This document shows, in pieces, positions 33,554-41,742 of a DNA stretch of 50,628 bases. Made by a program: the position numbers and the translations under genes. Origin of the DNA: Atopobiaceae bacterium. GTDB lineage: Bacteria > Actinomycetota > Coriobacteriia > Coriobacteriales > Atopobiaceae. The notes beneath the pieces were generated by a model. The model searched no databases. It was not told where the DNA came from and saw only the letters and a program-made list of their open reading frames with translations. Location of the stretch: assembly GCA_017941705.1 (NCBI GenBank), contig JAGAVX010000052.1:1-50628 (forward strand), in the 5' to 3' direction. The first letter of the stretch is position 1. The number at the start of each line of letters is the position of its first letter.

Positions 33554-34612
33554 ATGGCTAACAACCCACTCCGCATGCAGGTCGACCTCAACGACTTCCT
33601 CCCCGCAAGCGAGGAAGAGAAGGAATACATGGTGCAGATGCGTCCGTCGTCGACGTTCTTCCGCGACGGCTGCAAGCGCCTCTACAAGAACAAGGTCGCC
33701 TTCGTCTCGATGATCGTGATCATTCTCATCACGGTCGCCTCAATCGTTCTTCCCATGGTCTGGCCGTACTCCTACGCCAAGCAGCTGGGCAACCAGCCTG
33801 GACGCCCGGTCGACCCGTCGTTCAACAACCTCGCCCCCATGGAGTACTCGCTCTCCGAGCAGGAGCGCATGGCTAACGGCGAGAGCGTCTTCCCGCATAT
33901 CTTTGGCACCGACTCCTCGGGCCGCGACTACTTCATCCGCGTGGTCTATGGTACCCGCATCTCCCTGGCCGTCGGCTTCTTCGCCTCGATCATCGTCCTG
34001 GTCATCGGCATGACGCTGGGCTCGGTCGCCGGCTTTGCGGGCGGTCGCGTCGACATGATCATCATGCGCATAGTCGACATCATCTACTCGCTGCCGGACA
34101 TGCTGATGGTGATTCTTTTGGCCAGCGTCCTGCGCGAGACGCTCGGGCCTGCCATCGAGGGCACGTTCCTGCAGACCATCGGCTCCAACATCATCGCGCT
34201 CTTCGTCATCTTCGCACTGCTCTACTGGTGCTCGATGGCACGTCTCATCCGCGGCCAGATCCTGTCGCTGCGCGAGCAGGAGTACGTGCTTGCCGCCGAG
34301 ACGGCCGGCGCCGGTGCGGGCTGGATCATCAGGCGCCACCTGATCCCCAACTGCATCTCGGTCATCATCATCTCGACCGCACTGCAGATCCCCAGCGCCA
34401 TCTTCACCGAGAGCTTCCTGTCGTTCCTCGGCTTGGGCGTCAACGCCCCCGTGCCTTCGCTCGGCTCGCTGGCGTCCGAGGCGCTCAACGGCGTCACCAG
34501 CTACAGCTATCGCCTGGTCATCCCCGCCCTCGTCATTTCGCTCATCGTGCTTGGCCTCAACCTCTTTGGCGACGGCCTGCGCGACGCGTTCGATCCCAAG
34601 CTCAACCAGTAG
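33554..34612 (+). CDS. oppC: Oligopeptide ABC transporter permease OppC
   Basis: A 352-residue permease with a ~45-residue cytoplasmic N-terminus, then a first helix (VSMIVIILITVASIVLPMV), a periplasmic stretch with GTDSSGRDYFIRVVYGTRIS, and the EAA loop (YVLAAETAGAGAGWIIRRHL). It pairs with OppB. AGGAGG sits 7 nt before ATG 33554; a GTG at 33548 is too close to that site. It follows oppB by 11 nt. Confidence 0.95.
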   Translation: MANNPLRMQVDLNDFLPASEEEKEYMVQMRPSSTFFRDGCKRLYKNKVAFVSMIVIILITVASIVLPMVWPYSYAKQLGNQPGRPVDPSFNNLAPMEYSLSEQERMANGESVFPHIFGTDSSGRDYFIRVVYGTRISLAVGFFASIIVLVIGMTLGSVAGFAGGRVDMIIMRIVDIIYSLPDMLMVILLASVLRETLGPAIEGTFLQTIGSNIIALFVIFALLYWCSMARLIRGQILSLREQEYVLAAETAGAGAGWIIRRHLIPNCISVIIISTALQIPSAIFTESFLSFLGLGVNAPVPSLGSLASEALNGVTSYSYRLVIPALVISLIVLGLNLFGDGLRDAFDPKLNQ

Positions 34613-34625
34613 AAAGGAGGCACCC

Positions 34626-35936
34626 ATGGCACTTTTGGAGGTAAAAGACCTGCATACGTCGTTCTTCACCGATGCAGGCGAGGTAAAGGCCGTCAATGGC
34701 GTCTCCTTCAACCTCGACAGGGGAGAGACGCTTGGTATCGTGGGCGAGTCCGGTTCCGGCAAGTCGGTCACGGTCTACTCGATCATGCAGATTCTGGCGC
34801 CTGCCGGCAGGATCGTCTCTGGCTCGGTCAAGCTCGACGGCCAGGAGCTCGTCGGCGCCGGCGAGAAGGTCATGCGTGACGTCCGTGGCAACAAGATCAG
34901 CATCATCTTCCAGGACCCGATGACCTCGCTCAACCCGACCTACACCATCGGTGACCAGCTGATGGAGGCCATCCTGCTGCACACCGACCGCACCAAGCAG
35001 CAGGCCTGGGACCGCGCGGTCGAGATGCTTCGCCTCGTCAACGTCAACGAGCCCGAGAAGCGCATGAAGCAGTACCCGCACGAGTTCTCGGGCGGCATGC
35101 GCCAGCGCGTCATGATCGCCATGGCGCTCGCCTGCGAGCCTGACATCCTGGTGGCGGACGAGCCGACCACGGCACTCGACGTGACCATCCAGGCCCAGAT
35201 CCTCGAGCTCATGCAGAAGCTCCAGAAGGAGCTCGGCATGGCCATCATCATGATCACCCACGACCTTGGCGTGGTCGCGCAGATGTGTGACGAGATTGTC
35301 GTCATGTACGCCGGCTCGTACTGCGAGCGCGGCACGGCCGACGAGATCTTCTACAACCCCAAGCACGAGTACACCAAGGGCCTGCTGCGCTCTATCCCCA
35401 CGATGAGCACCATGGGCCAGAAGCTCCAGCCCATCACCGGCACCCCCATCGACCTGCTCAACCTGCCCAAGGGTTGCCCGTTTGCCCCGCGCTGCGAGGC
35501 GGCGATGAAGGTCTGCATCCGTCAGGCGCCCGAGTCGATGGTCATCAATGCGGATCACAAGGCATCCTGCTGGATGAACGTCAAGGCCATGGCGGAGAAG
35601 CTCGGCGCGGACGCCACGTCCAACGCACTCGAGCAGGGTCTGAGCCTCGAAGAGGCGCTTGCCCAAGGCGCCGAGGCCGAGAAACAGGGACTCGAGGCCA
35701 CCGTTACCTATGTCGAGGAGAGCTCCTACATCCGCGACGAGGAGCTGCGTAGCGCTCGTACGCAGGCAGCCGAGGACGTTGCGCGCAGTGCCGGCGATCC
35801 CAACCACCCCTTTGGCGACCACGGTGCCGACCTCATCGGAGACGCCGGTCTCATGGATGCCAGAGGCGCGGGCTCGCGCATACTGAAGCAGAGCGAACGT
35901 GCCGCATCGCATGGCGAGAAAGGCGGTGAGGAGTAA
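34626..35936 (+). CDS. oppD: Oligopeptide ABC transporter ATPase OppD with long C-terminal extension
   Basis: A 436-residue ABC ATPase. Walker A is GESGSGKS (40-47), the signature FSGGMRQR is near 155, Walker B ILVADEPT near 175. The Opp C-terminal motif with four-cysteine type pattern (CPFAPRCEAAMKVC) lies at about 288-301 and probably binds an iron-sulfur cluster. Beyond ~325 there is an extra ~110-residue Glu/Ala-rich tail not usual for OppD (about 330-360 residues). AAAGGAGG precedes ATG 34626. Its stop overlaps the oppF start. Confidence 0.93.
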   Translation: MALLEVKDLHTSFFTDAGEVKAVNGVSFNLDRGETLGIVGESGSGKSVTVYSIMQILAPAGRIVSGSVKLDGQELVGAGEKVMRDVRGNKISIIFQDPMTSLNPTYTIGDQLMEAILLHTDRTKQQAWDRAVEMLRLVNVNEPEKRMKQYPHEFSGGMRQRVMIAMALACEPDILVADEPTTALDVTIQAQILELMQKLQKELGMAIIMITHDLGVVAQMCDEIVVMYAGSYCERGTADEIFYNPKHEYTKGLLRSIPTMSTMGQKLQPITGTPIDLLNLPKGCPFAPRCEAAMKVCIRQAPESMVINADHKASCWMNVKAMAEKLGADATSNALEQGLSLEEALAQGAEAEKQGLEATVTYVEESSYIRDEELRSARTQAAEDVARSAGDPNHPFGDHGADLIGDAGLMDARGAGSRILKQSERAASHGEKGGEE

Positions 35937-36931
35937 TGGCCGACACCACGACCAACGAGACGCCGCTCGTCGACGTCCGTCACCTCAAGGAGTACTTCCC
36001 CGTAAACACCGGCTTCTTCAAGTCAACGCCGCTCAAGGCCGTTGATGACGTGAGCTTCCAGATCAAGCGCGGCGAGACGCTCGGTCTGGTCGGCGAGTCC
36101 GGCTGCGGCAAGACGACCGTCGGCCGCACCATCCTGCACCTCTACGAGCCCACCGACGGCGAGGTCGTCTACGACGGCCGTCCCATCAAGACCAAGGAAG
36201 ACATCAAGTGGTTCCGCACCAAGTCGACGATGGTCTTCCAGGACCCCTACTCCTCGCTCAACCCGCGCATGACGGTCTCCGACATCATCGGCGAGCCGCT
36301 TGACGTGCACCACATGTGCTCAAACGCCAAGGAGCGCGAGGAGAGGATCCTCAAGCTCATGGACCGCGTGGGCCTCAACTCCGAGCACGCCAGCCGCTAT
36401 GCGCACGAGTTCTCGGGTGGCCAGCGTCAGCGCATCGGCATCGCGCGCTCGCTTGCCGTCGACCCCGAGTTCATCGTCTGCGACGAGCCGGTCTCGGCGC
36501 TCGACGTGTCCATCCAGGCGCAGGTCATCAACATGTTCGACGAGCTGCAGGACCAGATGGGCCTGACCTACCTGTTCATCGCCCATGACCTGCTGGTCGT
36601 GCGCCACATCTCGGACCGCATCGCCGTCATGTACCTGGGCAAGATGGTCGAGCTGGCTGACGCCGGCGAGATCTACGACCATCCGCTGCATCCGTACACC
36701 AAGTCGCTCATCTCGGCAGTGCCGATTCCCGATCCTAAGATCGCGCGCGCCAACAAGCGCATCCCGCTGCAGGGCGACATCCCAAGCCCCCTCAATGCGC
36801 CATCTGGCTGCCCGTTCCGCACGCGCTGCCCGTACGCGCAGGAGAAGTGCGGCGAGACGATGCCGGCGTTCGACGAGGTCTCGCCCGGTCACTTCGTGGC
36901 GTGCCACCGCGTCGCCGAGATCAACGGCTAG
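35936..36931 (+). CDS. oppF: Oligopeptide ABC transporter ATPase OppF
   Basis: A 331-residue ABC ATPase. Walker A is GESGCGKT (53-60), Q-loop [13 protein letters not shown], signature [15 protein letters not shown], Walker [13 protein letters not shown]. The C-terminus has the cysteine motif [14 protein letters not shown], as in OppD. It makes the ATP-hydrolysing heterodimer with OppD. The start is in a TAATG overlap with oppD, indicating coupling. A very strong terminator follows. Confidence 0.95.
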   Translation: MADTTTNETPLVDVRHLKEYFPVNTGFFKSTPLKAVDDVSFQIKRGETLGLVGESGCGKTTVGRTILHLYEPTDGEVVYDGRPIKTKEDIKWFRTKSTMVFQDPYSSLNPRMTVSDIIGEPLDVHHMCSNAKEREERILKLMDRVGLNSEHASRYAHEFSGGQRQRIGIARSLAVDPEFIVCDEPVSALDVSIQAQVINMFDELQDQMGLTYLFIAHDLLVVRHISDRIAVMYLGKMVELADAGEIYDHPLHPYTKSLISAVPIPDPKIARANKRIPLQGDIPSPLNAPSGCPFRTRCPYAQEKCGETMPAFDEVSPGHFVACHRVAEING

Positions 36932-36966
36932 CATCCGCGGCGCATCCATAGACGCCTGTTGCAGAC

Positions 36967-36997
36967 GTGCCTGCCAATCGCGGCAGGCACTTTTTTT
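36967..36997 (+). terminator. Rho-independent terminator of oppBCDF
   Basis: GTGCCTGCC and GGCAGGCAC pair perfectly around a 6-nt loop, followed by seven T. It separates the permease/ATPase genes from oppA. Confidence 0.96.
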
Positions 36998-37214
36998 GTA
37001 TGCGGCAGGTAGGGGGCGTGCAAACAGCGAGGCCGACCTTCCTGCAGTTGCGAAAGGGCTTCTCGTGGCATGAGCGCGGTACTCCCAAAATAGCAACGTT
37101 TATTGGATAGGAATCGCAATTTGCCACATACAACACGTTAAACAACTTGCAACAGTGGTAGCATTAGCACGTTCGTGTATTTCTCTAGTGTGTTTCCGAA
37201 AGGGGAGAGAACCA

Positions 37215-39011
37215 ATGTCCAACGTTACGCGTAGGAACTTCCTGAGGGGCATCGGCGGCATGGTCGTCATCGGTGGTCTGAGCGCCTGTGGTGGCGGCTC
37301 TGGATCCTCCGACTCCGGCGCTGGCGCAGCTGCTTCCGGCATGGCTCCTGAGGAGGCCGAGGCCGCAAAGATGGAGATCCGCAAGGCCATCCGTCTGCTC
37401 TTCGACCGTCAGTACATCGTTGACGAGATCGCCCAGGCCAACCAGATTCCTGCGAGCACCTTCGTCTGCCAGGGCGTCGGCGAGCCCGACGGCTCCGACT
37501 TCATGGAGAACGCCGGCCGCGGCGAGGGCAAGGGCTACTATGACGTCGCTCAGGACGCCCTCGAGTCCAACTATGCCGAGGCCCTCGAGATCCTCAAGAA
37601 GTACTACGACTATGACGAGACCAACGAGGTCTTCACCAACTTCCCGACGATGACCTACCTCTACAACACCGACGAGGGCCACAAGGCCATCGGCGAGTAC
37701 CTGCAGAGCACCCTGGCCGCCATCGGCATCACCATGAACATGGAGAACCAGGAGTGGGCAACGTTCCTGAACACCCGTAAGGCCGGCGACTACTCCATCG
37801 CCCGTAACGGCTGGATCATGGACTACACCGACCCCATCTCGATGCTCGACATGTGGACCTCCGGCTCCGGCAACAACGACGTCCAGTTTGGCAAGGGCGA
37901 CCACGAGTCCCTGGCCATCTACGACCTCGACCTCACCAAGTGGGGCTACGAGACCAAGGTCGAGAAGGGCACCTGGGCAGAGACCTTCGACGTGCTGATC
38001 GACACGATCAACAAGGAGTCCGACCAGGAGAAGCGCTTTGAGATGATGCACCTCGCCGAGGACATCCTCATGGACACCGGCTGCCTGTGCCCGCTCTACT
38101 ACTACACGATGGTCTACCTGCGCAACAAGGATGTCCAGGGCCACTTCAGCACCCCGCTGGGCTTCAACATCTTCAAGCACGCCACCTACGGCGACGGCTC
38201 GATCAACGTCTGCATCGCCTCCGAGCCCGACACGATCGACCCCGCTCTCAACTCTGCCGTTGACGGCGCCACCATGCTGACCCACCTCTTCTCCGGCATC
38301 GCCAAGTGGGAGAAGCAGGAGGACGGCACCTTCGCCATCGAGCCCGACCTGGTCGAGGAGATGGTCGAGGGCGTCCAGAACGACGACGGCACCGTGACCT
38401 ACACCTACACCCTGCGCGACGGCCTCACCTGGTCCGACGGCAAGCCCCTCACCGCTGGCGACTTCGAGTTCGCTTGGAAGCGTGCTGCCTCCGACGAGCT
38501 GGGCGCCGACTACGGCGAGATGTACTCCGTGGTCAAGGGCTATGAGGACGGCGACCTTGCCGTCAAGGCCATCGACGACAAGACCCTCGAGGTGACCACC
38601 ACCAACCTCATCGCCTACTGGAACGAGCTCATGGCCTTCCCCGTGTTCTTCCCGACGCGCGAGGATGTCGTCTCCAACGAGTCCTGGGCAACCGACCCCA
38701 AGACCTACGTCTGCAGTGGCGCCTACAGCCTCGACGGCTGGAAGCACAACTCCCTCATCACCCTCAAGAAGCGTGCTGACTACTGGGATGCTGACAACAT
38801 CAGCATGGACACCATCAACTTCTACCTGTCCGACGACCAGAACACCACGCTCACCAACTTCGAGAAGGGCGACTGGCAGTTCATCGAGGGCATCCCGACC
38901 AACGAGATGGCTCGCGTCAAGTCCGAGTACACCGACGAGTTCCACGTAGATCCCTACGCTGGCACTTACTACGTGTGCTGGAACGTCAACGAGAACATCC
39001 TGCCCGCGTAA
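37215..39011 (+). CDS. oppA: Oligopeptide-binding lipoprotein OppA, circularly permuted
   Basis: A 598-residue SBP_bac_5 peptide-binding protein. The export signal carries a twin-arginine-like TRRNFLRG and a lipobox LSAC (Cys25). Next, from about residue 40, comes SGMAPEEAEAAK and RKAIRLLFDRQYIVDEIA, continuing to GFNIFKHA (~323): this is normally the second half of the family. Then TYGDGSINVCIASEPDTIDP (324-343) opens what is normally the first half, including DGLTWSDGKPLTAGDFEFAW, and it ends at YYVCWNVNENILPA. In usual relatives ILPA runs on into the A-S-G-x-x-P-E-E-A segment, so the two ends fit each other. No piece seems missing. AGGGGAGAG precedes ATG 37215. The product should feed OppBCDF. 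Confidence 0.9.
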   Translation: MSNVTRRNFLRGIGGMVVIGGLSACGGGSGSSDSGAGAAASGMAPEEAEAAKMEIRKAIRLLFDRQYIVDEIAQANQIPASTFVCQGVGEPDGSDFMENAGRGEGKGYYDVAQDALESNYAEALEILKKYYDYDETNEVFTNFPTMTYLYNTDEGHKAIGEYLQSTLAAIGITMNMENQEWATFLNTRKAGDYSIARNGWIMDYTDPISMLDMWTSGSGNNDVQFGKGDHESLAIYDLDLTKWGYETKVEKGTWAETFDVLIDTINKESDQEKRFEMMHLAEDILMDTGCLCPLYYYTMVYLRNKDVQGHFSTPLGFNIFKHATYGDGSINVCIASEPDTIDPALNSAVDGATMLTHLFSGIAKWEKQEDGTFAIEPDLVEEMVEGVQNDDGTVTYTYTLRDGLTWSDGKPLTAGDFEFAWKRAASDELGADYGEMYSVVKGYEDGDLAVKAIDDKTLEVTTTNLIAYWNELMAFPVFFPTREDVVSNESWATDPKTYVCSGAYSLDGWKHNSLITLKKRADYWDADNISMDTINFYLSDDQNTTLTNFEKGDWQFIEGIPTNEMARVKSEYTDEFHVDPYAGTYYVCWNVNENILPA

Positions 39012-39037
39012 GTCGCACGGCACAAGTTCTTGCAAGC

Positions 39038-39072
39038 AAGGAGCCTGTCCCTCGTCGGGGCAGGCTCCTTTT
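39038..39072 (+). terminator. Rho-independent terminator of oppA
   Basis: Arms 39038-39051 and 39057-39070 pair over 14 bp with one G-U pair and a 5-nt loop; T residues follow. The left arm includes GCCTGTCCC, the core of family A, so the terminator may derive from a repeat copy. Confidence 0.9.
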
Positions 39073-39076
39073 GGTG

Positions 39077-39137
39077 CGCCCCCACCCGCGCTGTGGTCTT
39101 GGGGCGTGTCCCTTGGACCACAGCGCGGGTGGGGGCG
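39077..39137. repeat. Family B perfect 22-bp inverted repeat
   Basis: Arms 39077-39098 and 39116-39137 are perfect 22-nt complements. The 17-nt loop contains GGGGCGTGTCCC, the inverse of the family B core. It lies just after the oppA terminator and 100 bp before the YihY gene. Confidence 0.95.
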
Positions 39138-39237
39138 TAGAAGGCGTGTCTGTTCGATGCGCGTTCTGGTAGATTAGTTGCTAGTGGCGCCACGGCTGGT
39201 CGGCATGGCACGGGCGTCTCAGCCAAAAGGGGGTCTG

Positions 39238-40158
39238 ATGTTCGAGCGGGCAGGCAAACAGATTGCGGCAGTTTCAAAGAAGGCTTTGGACTTCATCCCC
39301 GTAAGGTTTGTCTTGCGCGTGCTCAAAAAGTCCTCTGACGACCATGTTGGCGCCTACTCTGCCCAGATCGCCTTCTACATCCTGATGACCGTTTTCCCCA
39401 TGGTCATACTCTTTCTCCAACTCATCAGGATTGCCCCCATCAGCCAGGAGAGCATCCTCTACGCAATCGACAGCGTCTTTCCCGACTACCTGCTCACCTC
39501 CTTGCATGGCCTGCTTCAGGAGGTCTACTCAGCCTCAACCGAGCTGGTGCCGATCACCATCGTCACGACGCTCTGGACCACCTCCAAGGTCATGCATGCC
39601 ATGGTGCAATGCCTCGACGCCATCTGCAGCAAGGAGAATGCGCGCAACTGGGTGGTCGTACGGCTCTGGTCGATGGCTTGTACTGGCCTCGCCTTTGTCG
39701 TGGCGGTCTTCATCGCGGGCAGCACCATAGCCTGGCGTCCTCTCAAGGTCTTTCTCATCCGCAATCGACCGGTCGGCATATCGCTCTCCGCCTTCTCGGG
39801 AACCATCGACATCGCGTACACCATGCTCATCGGGGTCATTTCTATCTCGGTCCTCTACAAGATCCTTCCCCGGCGCAACCTCAACTTCGTCGCGCAGATC
39901 CCCGGCGCGCTCTTTGCCGTCTTCGCAATCATGATGCTCTCGAGCGTGCTAACCGTATACGTGGGACAATTCAATGGATTCTCGGCCTATGGGAGCCTCA
40001 CTACGCTCACGCTCGTGATGTTCTGGCTGTACTTTAGCTGCTACTTCCTCATGCTGGGCGCCGTGGTCAACGAGGTCCTGCAGGAGTTCGAGGCACAGGG
40101 CACGCTCCGTTGGGGTCTTGCTCATCGCAGGGCTCCGCACGAGGCCACCGCAGCGTAG
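39238..40158 (+). CDS. YihY/BrkB-family inner membrane protein
   Basis: A 306-residue membrane protein with about six helices. GAYSAQIAFYILMTVFPMVI near the N-terminus and the late GSLTTLTLVMFWLYFSCYFLMLG are typical of YihY/UPF0761 proteins. The family was once labelled RNase BN and virulence factor BrkB; its function is unknown. AAAAGGGGG precedes ATG 39238. The stop is 3 nt from the stop of the convergent sugar-binding gene, with no room for a separate terminator. Confidence 0.9.
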   Translation: MFERAGKQIAAVSKKALDFIPVRFVLRVLKKSSDDHVGAYSAQIAFYILMTVFPMVILFLQLIRIAPISQESILYAIDSVFPDYLLTSLHGLLQEVYSASTELVPITIVTTLWTTSKVMHAMVQCLDAICSKENARNWVVVRLWSMACTGLAFVVAVFIAGSTIAWRPLKVFLIRNRPVGISLSAFSGTIDIAYTMLIGVISISVLYKILPRRNLNFVAQIPGALFAVFAIMMLSSVLTVYVGQFNGFSAYGSLTTLTLVMFWLYFSCYFLMLGAVVNEVLQEFEAQGTLRWGLAHRRAPHEATAA

Positions 40159-40161
40159 CGC

Positions 40162-41337
40162 CTACTCTTTGTTCGTGACGGCATCGTCGGGGCTATAGAT
40201 CGAGTACGGCAAAAGAACCATGCGCTTCCGGCCGTACTCGGTGTCGCGCGGATAGGAATCCATGCCCTGGAGCAGGTCGCGTCCGTCTTGCGCGTTTTTG
40301 ACCATCTGGCAGATGCAGTCAGCCATGGCCTGGGCATCTTGGGCGATGGTGCCCGTCATGATGCCGGAAGCGATGAGCTGACGTCCCGCGTCGGTCGCAT
40401 CCACGCCAAAGACCGGAATGGTGGTGCAGTCATCCGTGCCTAGGTTATACCCGTAGGTCTGCAAGGCGGCGATGGCTCCCTCCGCCATCGCATCGCTGTT
40501 GGCAATCACCAGCTCGATCATGTTGCCGTTGTCCTCGTTGTAGCGGGACAGGTCGGTGAGCAGGTAGTTCTGCGCCGATTCCTTGGTCCAGGATCCCGTG
40601 AGGTCGAGTTGGAACTTGTCGACGCTCGAGGCGTCAAAGTAGGCGAGGGGCGGATAGCCCCTTTCGGCCAGTATGGCATCGGCGTCCTCGACAGAATACT
40701 TGGTGCGATAGATGGCCTCGACGTTTGCCGCCTCGCCCTTGAAGAGGGCATAGGAGATGCGGCCATCTCCGTTGAGGTCGGTCTCGTCATAGTGATCCAC
40801 GAGGTATTGGCCAATCATCTGTCCCTGGAGGTGGCCCGCCTCGGCCGAGTCGGTGCCCACAAAGGCGATGTCGTCGTAGTAGTCGAGAATGACCCCCTCG
40901 TAGCCCTCCTCCTCGATGGGGCGATTGAAGAAGATGACGGGGATGCCTGCACGATTTGCCTTTTGGCAGATGACGTCGGTCTTCTCGGCGCTGCCGCTGT
41001 TGACGATGTTGACCACCAAGGCGTCCGCGCCATTGCTGATGGCCTTGTCGACCTGGGTGTTCTGGGTCATCTGGTTATGGTCCGCGTCGTATTCCTGATA
41101 GGTGATCTGGCGGGAAGCGAGGTCGGCGGTGAGAGCGTTGCGGACCGAGCTGATGTAGACGTCGTCGTAGTCATAGTAGAAGACGGCGGCCCTGAAGGAG
41201 CTTTTCTCAGGGTCCGTCGAGCTCGCGTCGCTTGGCTTGTGTAGGTTTGAGCAGGAACTCAGCGCAGAGACAAGTGCGACCATGACTGCCATGGCAAGGA
41301 GCGCGCGGATGGGTGCGTTGCGTCGGTTAGCCAGCAT
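40162..41337 (-). CDS. Sugar-binding lipoprotein, MglB-like (type I periplasmic fold)
   Basis: A 391-residue binding protein with a signal peptide and lipobox SALSSC (Cys29). The mature domain resembles galactose/glucose-binding MglB: GADALVVNIVNSG, PVIFFNRPI, FVGTDSAEAGHLQGQ, an EF-hand-like calcium loop DLNGDGRIS, and ELVIANSDAMAEGAIAAL. No ATPase or permease genes lie beside it, so it either serves a distant ABC transporter or acts as a sensor. GGAG precedes ATG 41337. Confidence 0.88.
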   Translation of the reverse strand: MLANRRNAPIRALLAMAVMVALVSALSSCSNLHKPSDASSTDPEKSSFRAAVFYYDYDDVYISSVRNALTADLASRQITYQEYDADHNQMTQNTQVDKAISNGADALVVNIVNSGSAEKTDVICQKANRAGIPVIFFNRPIEEEGYEGVILDYYDDIAFVGTDSAEAGHLQGQMIGQYLVDHYDETDLNGDGRISYALFKGEAANVEAIYRTKYSVEDADAILAERGYPPLAYFDASSVDKFQLDLTGSWTKESAQNYLLTDLSRYNEDNGNMIELVIANSDAMAEGAIAALQTYGYNLGTDDCTTIPVFGVDATDAGRQLIASGIMTGTIAQDAQAMADCICQMVKNAQDGRDLLQGMDSYPRDTEYGRKRMVLLPYSIYSPDDAVTNKE

Positions 41338-41528
41338 GTGAGTTCGCTCCAGCGTCGCAGGGGGTTACTTCAGTGCTGTATTATCCGCCAAGGCAGCCCT
41401 CTGGTCCGCGGCAAATCGACTCGGTGGTCGATTGCCGGTCGGGCCAACCGTTGGGCTGCTGGCGAGCCGCCCGATGGGTTCCGGGTGAGGTTCCGGACTA
41501 CTTTGTCAAAATACGTCCAAAAAAGTTG

Positions 41529-41557
41529 TTGCGCTAAGTCGACGAGCGTGCTAATGT
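41529..41557 (+). promoter_or_regulatory. Promoter of tRNA-Leu
   Basis: TTGCGC (41529-41534), 17-nt spacer, TAATGT (41552-41557). An A-rich block CCAAAAAAGTTG precedes the -35 box and is shared with two other tRNA promoters in the window. Confidence 0.8.
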
Positions 41558-41577
41558 ATCTCTTGCGCTTAACGCAC

Positions 41578-41668
41578 GTCGGAGTGGCGGAATTGGCAGA
41601 CGCGCTAGCTTGAGGTGCTAGTGCCTAACTAAAAGGGCGTGCGGGTTCAAGTCCCGCCTCCGACACCA
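41578..41668 (+). tRNA. tRNA-Leu (anticodon GAG)
   Basis: A class-II tRNA of 91 nt with a long variable arm. Acceptor GTCGGAG pairs with CTCCGAC, the anticodon loop is TTGAGGT with anticodon GAG, the T arm holds GGTTCAAGTCC, and CCA is encoded. Confidence 0.97.
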
Positions 41669-41677
41669 CGCAAGATC

Positions 41678-41710
41678 AGACGGGCTCCTTCGGGAGCCCG
41701 TCTTCTGTTA
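41678..41710 (+). terminator. Terminator of tRNA-Leu
   Basis: AGACGGGCTCC (41678-41688) and GGAGCCCGTCT (41693-41703) pair perfectly with a TTCG tetraloop, followed by TCTGTT. Confidence 0.92.
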
Positions 41711-41742
41711 TAGCGACCCAGTATGTCGCGAGGGGAGTTGCT

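Noticed and set aside
37215-39011. OppA as a fusion of two truncated binding proteins or a duplication
   Set aside because: Each half occurs once, they are complementary parts of one protein, and together they make a full length with no overlap, which fits permutation better.
37185-39035. 616-residue open frame opposite oppA
   Set aside because: It is the antisense shadow of a clear SBP gene; composition is Val/Gly/Asp-rich as expected for such shadows.
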